Source of the DNA: Proteiniphilum acetatigenes DSM 18083
Lineage (GTDB): Bacteria > Bacteroidota > Bacteroidia > Bacteroidales > Dysgonomonadaceae
Direction: 5' to 3'
Length of the DNA: 64,000 nt
NCBI RefSeq assembly: GCF_000380985.1
Contig: NZ_KB905699.1
Span: 111,841 to 175,840 of the forward strand
This document shows, piece by piece, positions 35,254 to 43,601 of the stretch (the first letter of the stretch is position 1; each line of letters starts with the position of its first letter). Position numbers and translations under genes: made by a program. A model generated the notes under the pieces. It was not told the DNA's origin and did no database searches. It worked only from the letters and a program-made list of their open reading frames with translations.

Positions 35254-35297
35254 AAGATTGTCTGATAGTTTTCACTGTTCAGGCAATCTTGTTTTTT
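35254..35297 (+). terminator. intra-operon terminator between hmuY and hmuR
   Basis: AAGATTGTCTGA (35254-35265) pairs with TCAGGCAATCTT (35279-35290) with one G-U pair over a 13-base loop, followed by GTTTTTT. It ends 12 bases before the hmuR start. Partial termination would give excess HmuY over the downstream genes. Confidence 0.8.
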
Positions 35298-35308
35298 AGA
35301 TAATAGGT

Positions 35309-37516
35309 ATGAGGATTATACTGTTGGCAATATTTTTTATCACCGTTATTGGGCTTAACGCCCAGCACCAGCGGATAGAAGGCCGGATTATTGATTGCAG
35401 GTCGCAGGAAGGTATACATCTTGTCAGTGTAGGAATACTTGGTACAACCAAAGGGGCTATTTCCGACGAATCGGGAAAATTCGTTATTGAAGAAGTACAG
35501 GAAGGTGATTATACCTTTGCCGTTTCATCGATCGGTTATGAGGATAAGCGCATACCGGTTTCCGTTCCCTCAAAAAATGAAAGTCCGATAATCATCATAT
35601 CGCTGTGCGAACAGGCGATTGATCTGGATCAGGTTGTTGTGACGGCAACCCGTACCGAACGGTTGTTGAAAAATGTTCCCATACAAACCCAGATGATTTC
35701 GGCCAAAGCCATTGAGCGCATGCAGGTAACCAATTTCAGGGATTTACTGGAATACGAACTGTCCGGGGTAGAGTTTACCAACAATGGCGGTTATGCTAAT
35801 ATCAATATGCTTGGCTTCGGAGGCAAATATGTGTTGTTTCTGGTGGACGGTGAACGTATGGCGGGCGAAACGTTCGACAACATAGATTATAACCGGGTAG
35901 ATATGGACAATGTGCAGCAAATCGAGATTGTGAAAGGAGCCGCATCTTCCCTCTACGGTTCCAATGCAGTCGGAGGAGTGATCAATATCATTACCCAAAA
36001 GCCACGGAAAGCATTTGAAACAGGAGCTAATGTCAGATTCGGTAGTAATAACGAACAGAATTACCGCTATACCGTAGGCACACGCAGAAAATGGGGATAT
36101 GCAAACCTGACAGCATCGTTCAAATCGATGGACCCCTACTTGCTGAAAGACCGGGAACCTCTTACTCAATGGTTTGCCAACGGGGATAAAGTGGAATATC
36201 CGTTAAGCGAAACTTATATCGCCGGATACAAGGATTACAGTTTTAATCCCCGGGTAGGGATAGATGTTTCTGAGAAGTTACATTTAGAGACAAAAGGGGG
36301 ATATTATTTCAAGGAGAGAAACCCCGGAGGTTTGGACGGAACAAAAGTTACCGACCGCTATTACAACTATTCGGGCGGAGTAAAGGCGGATTACAAAATA
36401 TCGGATAACCAGCATTTGCAAATTTCCGGAAACTTCGATCGATATGACAAGTTCAAATACTACAAATTGTTGAGCGAAAAAGAAAAAACCTATGAAAATT
36501 CCCAACAGCGATTCAATGGGATGTATACCCATTCTTTCGCTGCGGGACACTCGTTGGTGGCAGGTGCGGAATATTTTTCCGATAATTTGATGACATTTAT
36601 GTTTGAGAGCGACGGAAGCAATGCAAAGCGTGATGCGCAGACTTATGCCGTTTATACCCAGCAGGAATGGCTGTTGGCTGAAAAAATTATACTCGTAACA
36701 GGTTTGCGTTACGATTATCATTCACAATTTAAGGGTCATCTTACACCCCGTCTATCGGCGATGTTTAAGTTTACTCCCCGGTTTACCGTCCGGGGTGGAT
36801 ATTCAGGCGGTTTCCGTTCTCCCACTCTCAAGGAACTATATACCGATTGGTTCCATCCCAATGGTGGAGGATTTCAGATTATCGGTAACAAAGGTATGAA
36901 GGCAGAGAAAAGTAATAACTTCAACCTCTCTGCCGAACTGTCTCTCGGGAAAACGGTTATCACTGCCATGACACAATATTCCCTTATCGAAGATATGGTA
37001 AGTACACTGTGGGCAAACCAGGATACAGTGCTGTATGCCAATATTGGGGATGCCAATGTATGGAGTACGGAGTTATCGGTTACCAGCCAGATAACCAACA
37101 ACCTTTCTTTGAAAGTAGCTTCCTCTGTAGTGACCGATAATCTTGGGAAAAGGTCGATTATACGTCCCTTTTCGACCACCGGGCGGATAGACTATATCAT
37201 TCCTGTTTTCGGGAAATATAATCCTACTATCAGTCTCAGTGGAAAATATTTCGGGGGAATGGATATTTACGGAACCGGCGATATTACGGATACGGACAAT
37301 GAAACGGGGATCGAGAAGGAAATTTCCGAAGAATACAAGGTGCATTATGACGGGTATGCTATTTGCCGGCTGTCATTTGCGCAGACGCTTCCATTTAATC
37401 TGACGTTAAATGCCGGGATAAATAATCTTTTTGATTACAAGACTAAGTTTTCAAGTTTCTATTCGAGTATATCGCCCGGAAGGACATATTATATCGGATT
37501 AAAATGGAAACTATAA
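35309..37516 (+). CDS. hmuR: HmuR-type TonB-dependent haem receptor, paralogue 2
   Basis: A 735-residue receptor with a signal (MRIILLAIFFITVIGLNAQ) and a CarboxypepD_reg-like domain at residues about 22-100 (IEGRIIDCRSQEGIHLVSVG). The TonB plug follows (LDQVVVTATRTERLLKNVPI; FLVDGERMAGETFDNIDY; GAASSLYGSNAVGGVINII). The barrel motifs corresponding to FRAP/NPDL are FRSP and NKGM, with a His between them in DWFHPNGGG. The N-terminal extension is absent from paralogue 1. It is co-transcribed with hmuS, 40 bases downstream. Confidence 0.92.
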   Translation: MRIILLAIFFITVIGLNAQHQRIEGRIIDCRSQEGIHLVSVGILGTTKGAISDESGKFVIEEVQEGDYTFAVSSIGYEDKRIPVSVPSKNESPIIIISLCEQAIDLDQVVVTATRTERLLKNVPIQTQMISAKAIERMQVTNFRDLLEYELSGVEFTNNGGYANINMLGFGGKYVLFLVDGERMAGETFDNIDYNRVDMDNVQQIEIVKGAASSLYGSNAVGGVINIITQKPRKAFETGANVRFGSNNEQNYRYTVGTRRKWGYANLTASFKSMDPYLLKDREPLTQWFANGDKVEYPLSETYIAGYKDYSFNPRVGIDVSEKLHLETKGGYYFKERNPGGLDGTKVTDRYYNYSGGVKADYKISDNQHLQISGNFDRYDKFKYYKLLSEKEKTYENSQQRFNGMYTHSFAAGHSLVAGAEYFSDNLMTFMFESDGSNAKRDAQTYAVYTQQEWLLAEKIILVTGLRYDYHSQFKGHLTPRLSAMFKFTPRFTVRGGYSGGFRSPTLKELYTDWFHPNGGGFQIIGNKGMKAEKSNNFNLSAELSLGKTVITAMTQYSLIEDMVSTLWANQDTVLYANIGDANVWSTELSVTSQITNNLSLKVASSVVTDNLGKRSIIRPFSTTGRIDYIIPVFGKYNPTISLSGKYFGGMDIYGTGDITDTDNETGIEKEISEEYKVHYDGYAICRLSFAQTLPFNLTLNAGINNLFDYKTKFSSFYSSISPGRTYYIGLKWKL

Positions 37517-37556
37517 GAAAAAATACTGAAAATCAGTAAATAATTCATTCATCTAT

Positions 37557-40500
37557 ATGAATACAAAAAAGAAATATACGCTCATCGCTTTATGCGCCCT
37601 GGTTATTATTGTAGCAGGATGGATCGCCTGGCAGAAAATGGCTGCTCCCACCAGAATCGCCTTGTTTAATTTCCAGTCTTTTCAGGTATCGAATATCTCG
37701 TTATCGAACACCGATAAATTTATAAAATTCGAAGAGGTTTCGGTGGAAGAGGTCGGTAAATTGAAAAATTATGATTTTGTGCTGGGTTTCGGTATGGGGC
37801 TGAAAGTGTCGGAAGAGCAGCGGGCACAAATCCAGTCGGCAGCCGACAAGGGTACGCCGGTTTATATGTTTGCCGTTACCAATCCGCAAAATAATATCTG
37901 CAACCTGGACAGTACGGATTTAGAGCAGATATCCGGTTATCTTAGCAGCGGTAATAAGGCCAATTACCAGAATATGGCGCGTTATATACGCCGCAATATA
38001 GACAAGAAAATCCTGTTTGCCACCGAGGCAGAGCCTGTAGTGGAAAGTGTGTCTGATGCTTTTTTTCATATCGATGAGAATGTGTCTTTCGAAGAGGTGA
38101 ATGAATATGAGGCATATCTCAAAAAGCAGGCCTTTTACAAGGACGGAGCCGATAAGGTAGCTATTATTGCCGGTATTCATGATCCGTTCAGTGGTAATAA
38201 AGAGCATCTGGACAGCCTGATCGTGTCGCTGCAGAATTCGGGATTGAATGTGTATCCCATATCTTCAATGACAAAACGCATGGATTTCCTGGAACAGGTG
38301 AAACCTGATGCGGTGGTTTATTTTCCACACGGACGTCTTTTGATGGGACAGCCGGATGCAGCCGTGGAATGGTTAAAGAGCCGGAATATTCCTGTTTTTA
38401 CGCCGATTACTATTCTGCAACTGAAAGAAGACTGGATGAAAGATCCGATGGGAATGTTCGGCGGGTTTATGGGACAGACCATCGTCATGCCGGAACTTGA
38501 TGGCGCCATTTATCCTTATTCCCTGGTAGCCCAGGAAAAAAACAATGAGGATCTTTATGTTTTCAGAACAATCCCCGACAGGCTTGAAAGTTTCACGGCG
38601 ATTGTCAATAACATGATAGCCCTCAAACATAAGAAAAATGCGGAAAAAAAAGTCGCTATCTATTATTTTAAGGGAGCAGGACAGGAAACATTGGCAGCGC
38701 AGGGTCTGGAAACCGTGCCTGCCCTCTATAACCTGTTGAAGCGTTTAAAAGCCGAAGGGTACAAGGTGGATAACCTCCCGGCAACCGAAAAAGAGTTCGA
38801 GAATCTGTTGATGACACAAGGTTCGGTGTTGAGCACCTATGCCGAAGGGGCTTTCGACGATTTCCTGAAGAACGGTCATCCGCAACTGATTAAAAAGCCG
38901 GATTATGAAAGATGGATAAACCAAACCTTATCGAAAGAATTATATAAAGAAGTGACCGATGTTTACGGCGAAGCACCGGGAGCCTATATGAGTGTTATGG
39001 AAGATGGTGAAGAATACCTTGCCGTAGCCCGCATACAACTGGGGAATATAGTCTTGCTGCCTCAACCCATGGCGGCGTTGGGCGATGATGATTTTGCCAT
39101 CGTTCATGGAGCGAAAATGCCCCCACCGCATACCTATATCGGCTCTTATTTATGGACTCAGTTCGGGTTTAAAGCTGATGCCTTGATCCATTTCGGAACA
39201 CACGGCAGCCTTGAGTTCACACCACAAAAACAGGTGGCGCTGAGCAGTAACGACTGGGGCGACCGTTTAGTCGGTACCATTCCCCACTTTTACTATTACA
39301 CTATCGGTAATATCGGTGAAAGCATGATGGCAAAACGGCGTTCGTATGCTACCACCATCTCTTATCTTACTCCTGCTTTCACGGAGAGCAATACCCGTTC
39401 GCAGTTCAAATCGTTACAGGATAAGATACGGGAATATTATAGAACCGGTGAAGCACAGCAACCCACAGCATCGTTAGAGGTTAAAAAGATTGCTGTGGCG
39501 ATGGGTGTCCACCGCGATTTGCGTCTGGACAGCGTAATTTCCCAGCCATATACCATCGAAGAAATAGAGAGGATAGAGAACTACGCAGAAGAGATTGCCA
39601 ATGAAAAGATAAACGGTCAACTTTATATTTCGGGTGAACCCTATTCCCCGGAGAAAATAAAATCTACCGTGCTGGCTATGAGCGCCGATCCGATTGCTTA
39701 CAGCCTCTCCTCTCTCGATAAACAAAGAGGAAAAGTAACCGAAAACCAGTTGAAGAGCAAAACATTCTTCACACAAGCGTACCTTGATCCGGCAAAAAAT
39801 CTGGTCAATCAGGTCCTGGCCGGAAAAACCGTCGATGATGAACTCGTATGTGCGGTAGCAGGGATTACCGCTGCAGAGCTGGGCGAGAGCAAAACTATTC
39901 TGAATCCACCCAAAAGAGGTATGGCTGCGATGGCGGCTGGAGCGGGTATGCCGGGACAATCCCAGGCGCCTGAATATACTAAAGAACAGAAGGAAAAGGC
40001 CCGTATGATCGCCGAGATTGAACGTACCATCCGCAACATTCTCCATTATAAATCGGCGTTGGAAGAGAGTCCCGAACTCGAGTTTAAAGCAATGATCAAT
40101 GCGCTCTCCGGAGGATATGTAGCGCCTTCTTCGGGCGGTGATGCGGTGGCAAACCCCAACGGGGTTCCCACCGGAAGAAACCTCTACTCGGTAAATGCCG
40201 AAGCCACTCCGTCGGAAGTGGCCTGGGACAGAGGAGTGGGGTTGGTAAAAACCACGCTCGAGCAATATCATAAGGAGCATAGCGAGTATCCGCGTAAGGT
40301 GAGTTATACCTTCTGGAGCAGTGAGTTTATTGAAAGTGAAGGAACCACCATCGCCCAGGTATTGTACATGCTGGGCGTTGAACCGGTGCGTGATACCTAC
40401 GGTCGCGTTTCCGAACTTCGGCTTATACCTGCCGAAGAGTTGGGACGTCCGCGTATCGATGTGGTTGTGCAGACATCAGGACAATTCCGTGATCTGGCGG

Positions 40501-41666
40501 CATCGCGTCTGATGCTTATTTCAAGAGCCGTGGAAATGGCTGCGGCGGCAAAGGACGAGAAATATGAAAACCTTGTGTCGAAAAGTACCGTTGAGATAGA
40601 ACGCCAGTTGGTGGAACAGGGTATATCGCCCAAAGACGCCCGCGCCATGTCCACCCGTCGTGTATTCGGGGGAATCAACGGCATGTATGGTACAGGCATT
40701 CAGGAAATGATTACCAGCAGCGATAAATGGGAATCGGAAAAAGAAATTGCCGACGCCTATATCAATAATATGGGGGCAGATTATGGAAGCGATAAGAACT
40801 GGGGCGAATTCCAGGCAGGACTTCTCCGTACTGTGCTCAGTAATACGGATGTGATTGTCCAACCGCGTCAGAATAATACCTGGGGTGCGTTGAGCCTCGA
40901 CCATGTATACGAGTTTATGGGTGGAATGAATCTGGCCATCCGCAATGTGACCGGTAAAGATCCCGACGCCTATTTTGCCGATTACCGCAACCGCAATAAC
41001 GCCAAAATGCAGGATCTGAAAGAGGCCATCGGCGTTGAATCGCGCGCTACCGTGCTCAATCCCGAATATATCAAGGAGGTAATGAAGGGAGGAGCGTCGA
41101 GCGCCGCACAGATCACCGAAGTAGTCACTAATACATTCGGGTGGAACGTTACCAAACCCAATGTTATTGATAATGAACTATGGGATGAACTTTACAATGT
41201 ATATGTAAAGGATAAGTTCGATCTGGGTACGGAAGAGTTTTTCAGGGAAAAAAGCCCGGCAGTACTGCAGGAAGTGACTGCCATTATGATGGAAACCGCA
41301 CGGAAAGGTATGTGGAAAGCCACGCCTGAACAGCTTGCGGATATTGCCAAACTGCATACCGATCTGGTAAAAGAGTTCGGTTCTACGGGTTCGGGTTTTG
41401 CCGGAGGAAACACCAAATTGCAGGATTACATTGCTCAGACTGTAGATCCTTCCGATGCCCAGGTTTATAACAGACAGATCCGCGCGATGAAAACCCCCGG
41501 GAGCGATGCGAGCGTGACTCCGTCTGGCACCGTTCTCAAAAAAGAAGAAGTAGGGCAAATTGAGAACGGCGAAAAGAATTCACTCAACGGAATCATTGTT
41601 GCCGCAGTAGTTCTTGTGATATTTGTCATTCTTTTACTAATTTTACGTCGGAAAAGAAGAAGCTAA
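37557..41666 (+). CDS. hmuS: HmuS, CobN/chelatase-family haem-utilisation protein
   Basis: A 1369-residue class I chelatase homologue. An N-terminal membrane anchor (residues 7-26, YTLIALCALVIIVAGWIAW) and a C-terminal one (GIIVAAVVLVIFVILLLIL before RRKRRS) flank a CobN-like body, placing the body in the periplasm. The chelatase motif LIHFGTHGSLEFTPQKQ is near residue 545, and TTIAQVLYMLGVEPVRD and GINGMYGTGIQEM lie in the C-terminal half. Cytoplasmic CobN inserts cobalt. The Bacteroides thetaiotaomicron HmuS is reported to remove iron from haem anaerobically, the likely role here. The position inside hmuYRSTUV supports it. Confidence 0.93.
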   Translation: MNTKKKYTLIALCALVIIVAGWIAWQKMAAPTRIALFNFQSFQVSNISLSNTDKFIKFEEVSVEEVGKLKNYDFVLGFGMGLKVSEEQRAQIQSAADKGTPVYMFAVTNPQNNICNLDSTDLEQISGYLSSGNKANYQNMARYIRRNIDKKILFATEAEPVVESVSDAFFHIDENVSFEEVNEYEAYLKKQAFYKDGADKVAIIAGIHDPFSGNKEHLDSLIVSLQNSGLNVYPISSMTKRMDFLEQVKPDAVVYFPHGRLLMGQPDAAVEWLKSRNIPVFTPITILQLKEDWMKDPMGMFGGFMGQTIVMPELDGAIYPYSLVAQEKNNEDLYVFRTIPDRLESFTAIVNNMIALKHKKNAEKKVAIYYFKGAGQETLAAQGLETVPALYNLLKRLKAEGYKVDNLPATEKEFENLLMTQGSVLSTYAEGAFDDFLKNGHPQLIKKPDYERWINQTLSKELYKEVTDVYGEAPGAYMSVMEDGEEYLAVARIQLGNIVLLPQPMAALGDDDFAIVHGAKMPPPHTYIGSYLWTQFGFKADALIHFGTHGSLEFTPQKQVALSSNDWGDRLVGTIPHFYYYTIGNIGESMMAKRRSYATTISYLTPAFTESNTRSQFKSLQDKIREYYRTGEAQQPTASLEVKKIAVAMGVHRDLRLDSVISQPYTIEEIERIENYAEEIANEKINGQLYISGEPYSPEKIKSTVLAMSADPIAYSLSSLDKQRGKVTENQLKSKTFFTQAYLDPAKNLVNQVLAGKTVDDELVCAVAGITAAELGESKTILNPPKRGMAAMAAGAGMPGQSQAPEYTKEQKEKARMIAEIERTIRNILHYKSALEESPELEFKAMINALSGGYVAPSSGGDAVANPNGVPTGRNLYSVNAEATPSEVAWDRGVGLVKTTLEQYHKEHSEYPRKVSYTFWSSEFIESEGTTIAQVLYMLGVEPVRDTYGRVSELRLIPAEELGRPRIDVVVQTSGQFRDLAASRLMLISRAVEMAAAAKDEKYENLVSKSTVEIERQLVEQGISPKDARAMSTRRVFGGINGMYGTGIQEMITSSDKWESEKEIADAYINNMGADYGSDKNWGEFQAGLLRTVLSNTDVIVQPRQNNTWGALSLDHVYEFMGGMNLAIRNVTGKDPDAYFADYRNRNNAKMQDLKEAIGVESRATVLNPEYIKEVMKGGASSAAQITEVVTNTFGWNVTKPNVIDNELWDELYNVYVKDKFDLGTEEFFREKSPAVLQEVTAIMMETARKGMWKATPEQLADIAKLHTDLVKEFGSTGSGFAGGNTKLQDYIAQTVDPSDAQVYNRQIRAMKTPGSDASVTPSGTVLKKEEVGQIENGEKNSLNGIIVAAVVLVIFVILLLILRRKRRS

Positions 41667-41677
41667 TTGTTAGAATA

Positions 41678-41749
41678 AAGAACCAAGATCCAAGAATCAA
41701 GACCCATCCGGTAGATTAATACAGTCTTGGTTCTTGGCTCTTGAATCTT
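41678..41749. repeat. inverted pair of dispersed AAGAACCAAGA repeats between hmuS and hmuT
   Basis: The arm at 41678-41703 and the arm at 41723-41749 are imperfect reverse complements (about 25 pairs, a few mismatches) around a 20-base loop. Single copies of the same word lie at about 3182-3210 and 21912-21934. In the transcript it would fold as a long hairpin just before hmuT. Confidence 0.65.
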
Positions 41750-41764
41750 GTATCTCAAAAGAAG

Positions 41765-42448
41765 ATGGAAATAATCATTCAGGTATTGATCCTGTTCATC
41801 CTTATCAACACTATTCTGAAGCTTAGCTTCTGGAAATGGTGGCAAACGGTAATTTTTGGGATTATTTGTGCGATTTTTGTGGTTTGGGTACAACAATATG
41901 CTATTGTCCAATCCAAAACGCAGCTTCACGATTATCTCTCGAACCGTCAGGCATTGCAGGATATGGCCGTGCTCATCACGGTAGAATCGGCTATCTGTTT
42001 TGCTTTTTGCTTTGCCGCGTTGAAGAACATGTTCGGAAAAAAGAAAAAGCGTTGGATACGGTTATTATACTGGTATCCCAGCCTCCTGTTGTTTCCGGTG
42101 CTGTTTTATATGCTGACACAGGCTATATTCAGCCTCTCCGGCACCAATTTCAACACTATTGCATTTACCATTGCAGGAATCACCCTTATCGCCATACCCG
42201 CCGTTTCTTCCGGTATCAAGCTTCTGCTGCCGGAAAAGGAACTGAGGCTGGAAGTACATTTCCTTGTAAGCCTGTTTGTCGCTATATTGGGATTGCTCAC
42301 AACTGTAAATGGGAATGTCACCTACGCAGCAGTAAAAGAGCCGCTAAATATCCGGGCGATACTCTATTCTATTGCCCTGTTTGTGGTATTATTCGCAATA
42401 GGGTATATCTGGAACAAATATAAGTGGAAGTTTAAAAAAATCAAATAA
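41765..42448 (+). CDS. hmuT: HmuT, polytopic membrane protein of the hmu operon
   Basis: A 227-residue inner-membrane protein from the ATG at 41765; a TTG 24 bases upstream lies in the repeat arm and is rejected. About six hydrophobic segments are seen, for example IIIQVLILFILINTILKLSF and WKWWQTVIFGIICAIFVVWV. It has no homologue of clear biochemical role. By position and topology it is HmuT of hmuYRSTUV. Its stop overlaps the hmuU start as TAATG. Confidence 0.8.
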   Translation: MEIIIQVLILFILINTILKLSFWKWWQTVIFGIICAIFVVWVQQYAIVQSKTQLHDYLSNRQALQDMAVLITVESAICFAFCFAALKNMFGKKKKRWIRLLYWYPSLLLFPVLFYMLTQAIFSLSGTNFNTIAFTIAGITLIAIPAVSSGIKLLLPEKELRLEVHFLVSLFVAILGLLTTVNGNVTYAAVKEPLNIRAILYSIALFVVLFAIGYIWNKYKWKFKKIK

Positions 42449-43044
42449 TGGAAGTTATTTCAAAAACGTTATTTTGGGTAGCCAATAGCTTATTGATACC
42501 CGATATTATTATTTTGCTGTTTCTTTTTGGTCGTTCATTGCTGCTCATCGGCAGTTTTTACGACCAGTTCATGACCAAACGGAAGAATGACAAGGCAATA
42601 GGGAATAAGATCAAAGAATTGTCGGGTCTCAGTATGGATGAGTTGAGAGCCGTTATTCCCAAAAACGACAATTCGCTTTTCATAAAGTATTTGCGGGATT
42701 TATTGACTACTCCGCCGAGTGAGGCATATTCTGATTTTTTGATTTCCAATTTCGAGAACGAGGCCGATAAAGACCTTGCCCTTTCCAAGATGCTTGCCAA
42801 AATGGGACCTGTACTCGGATTGATCGGGACGCTTATCGCCATGAGTCCGGCATTGGTAGGCCTCTCGACAGGTGATATTTCGGGAATGGCATACAATATG
42901 CAGGTGGTGTTTGCCACTACGGTCGTGGGACTTGTGGTATCCGCAATCGGATTGGTTACATTGCAGACCAAACAGCGCTGGTATGCCAAAGACGTGAATA
43001 ATCTCGATTATGTTTCCCGGATTTTAACCGAAAAAAAGAATTGA
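42448..43044 (+). CDS. hmuU: HmuU, MotA/TolQ/ExbB-type proton channel protein
   Basis: A 198-residue protein with three hydrophobic segments and the TolQ/ExbB core LAKMGPVLGLIGTLIAMSPALVGL near residue 127. A second paired helix follows (MQVVFATTVVGLVVSAIGLVTL). In the hmu operon this would power transport or HmuS using proton motive force, as ExbB does for TonB. It starts with a one-base overlap with hmuT, and hmuV follows after 4 bases. Confidence 0.9.
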   Translation: MEVISKTLFWVANSLLIPDIIILLFLFGRSLLLIGSFYDQFMTKRKNDKAIGNKIKELSGLSMDELRAVIPKNDNSLFIKYLRDLLTTPPSEAYSDFLISNFENEADKDLALSKMLAKMGPVLGLIGTLIAMSPALVGLSTGDISGMAYNMQVVFATTVVGLVVSAIGLVTLQTKQRWYAKDVNNLDYVSRILTEKKN

Positions 43045-43048
43045 TATC

Positions 43049-43381
43049 ATGAGTAGAAAAAGAAGGACTAACAAATTCTCGGGCGAAGAGGATACCGATC
43101 CGCTAAGCGTTATCGTAAACCTGTTTGATGTAGCGATGGTATTTGCCGTCGCCCTGACGGTCGCCATGGTGATGCATATGAATATGACCGAGGTCTTTAC
43201 TCAGGAAGATTATACAATCGTAAAGAATCCCGGCAAAGAGAACATGGAAATTATTACTAAAGAAGGAAACAAAATCAATAAATATACTCCCTCAGATGAG
43301 CAATCCTCAGGCTCTAAAGGCCGTCGGGTAGGGGTGGCTTATGAACTCGAGAACGGAGAGATAATTTACGTGCCGGAATAG
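43049..43381 (+). CDS. hmuV: HmuV, DUF2149 protein
   Basis: A 110-residue protein with a single membrane helix (residues about 27-48, VIVNLFDVAMVFAVALTVAMV) after a basic/acidic head, and a periplasmic tail ending NGEIIYVPE. This is the DUF2149 layout, ExbD-like in topology, so it probably pairs with HmuU. It is the last gene of the operon; no clear terminator follows. Confidence 0.88.
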   Translation: MSRKRRTNKFSGEEDTDPLSVIVNLFDVAMVFAVALTVAMVMHMNMTEVFTQEDYTIVKNPGKENMEIITKEGNKINKYTPSDEQSSGSKGRRVGVAYELENGEIIYVPE

Positions 43382-43535
43382 AATCCCTTACTCATTTAGC
43401 ATAACGAATACACTTCCTTAAATTAATTCCTGTTATAACGATAATAGGGGTATTTTATCATTGGTTAACCAACAAATTCTATCATTTGTGGGTATATATG
43501 GTTATTTTCTGCCGAAAAAATACTCATTTCTTGCG

Positions 43536-43567
43536 ATTGTTACCTTTTATTATTGCCTATATCTTTG
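43536..43567 (+). promoter_or_regulatory. predicted promoter of the siderophore-type receptor operon
   Basis: ATTG (43536-43539), 20 bases, TATCTTTG (43560-43567), ending 34 bases before the receptor start. A perfect 12-base palindrome, TTGGTTAACCAA, lies upstream at 43461-43472 and could be an operator. The 54-base island element is not clearly present here. Confidence 0.5.
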
Positions 43568-43601
43568 TCCTGTAATTTTAGGTATTCTCATTAATATAAA
43601 A

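Noticed and set aside
39474..40280. 268-codon open frame on the minus strand inside hmuS
   Set aside because: It lies wholly antisense to the well-supported CobN-like gene, shows no recognisable motif, and has the composition of a reverse-frame shadow.
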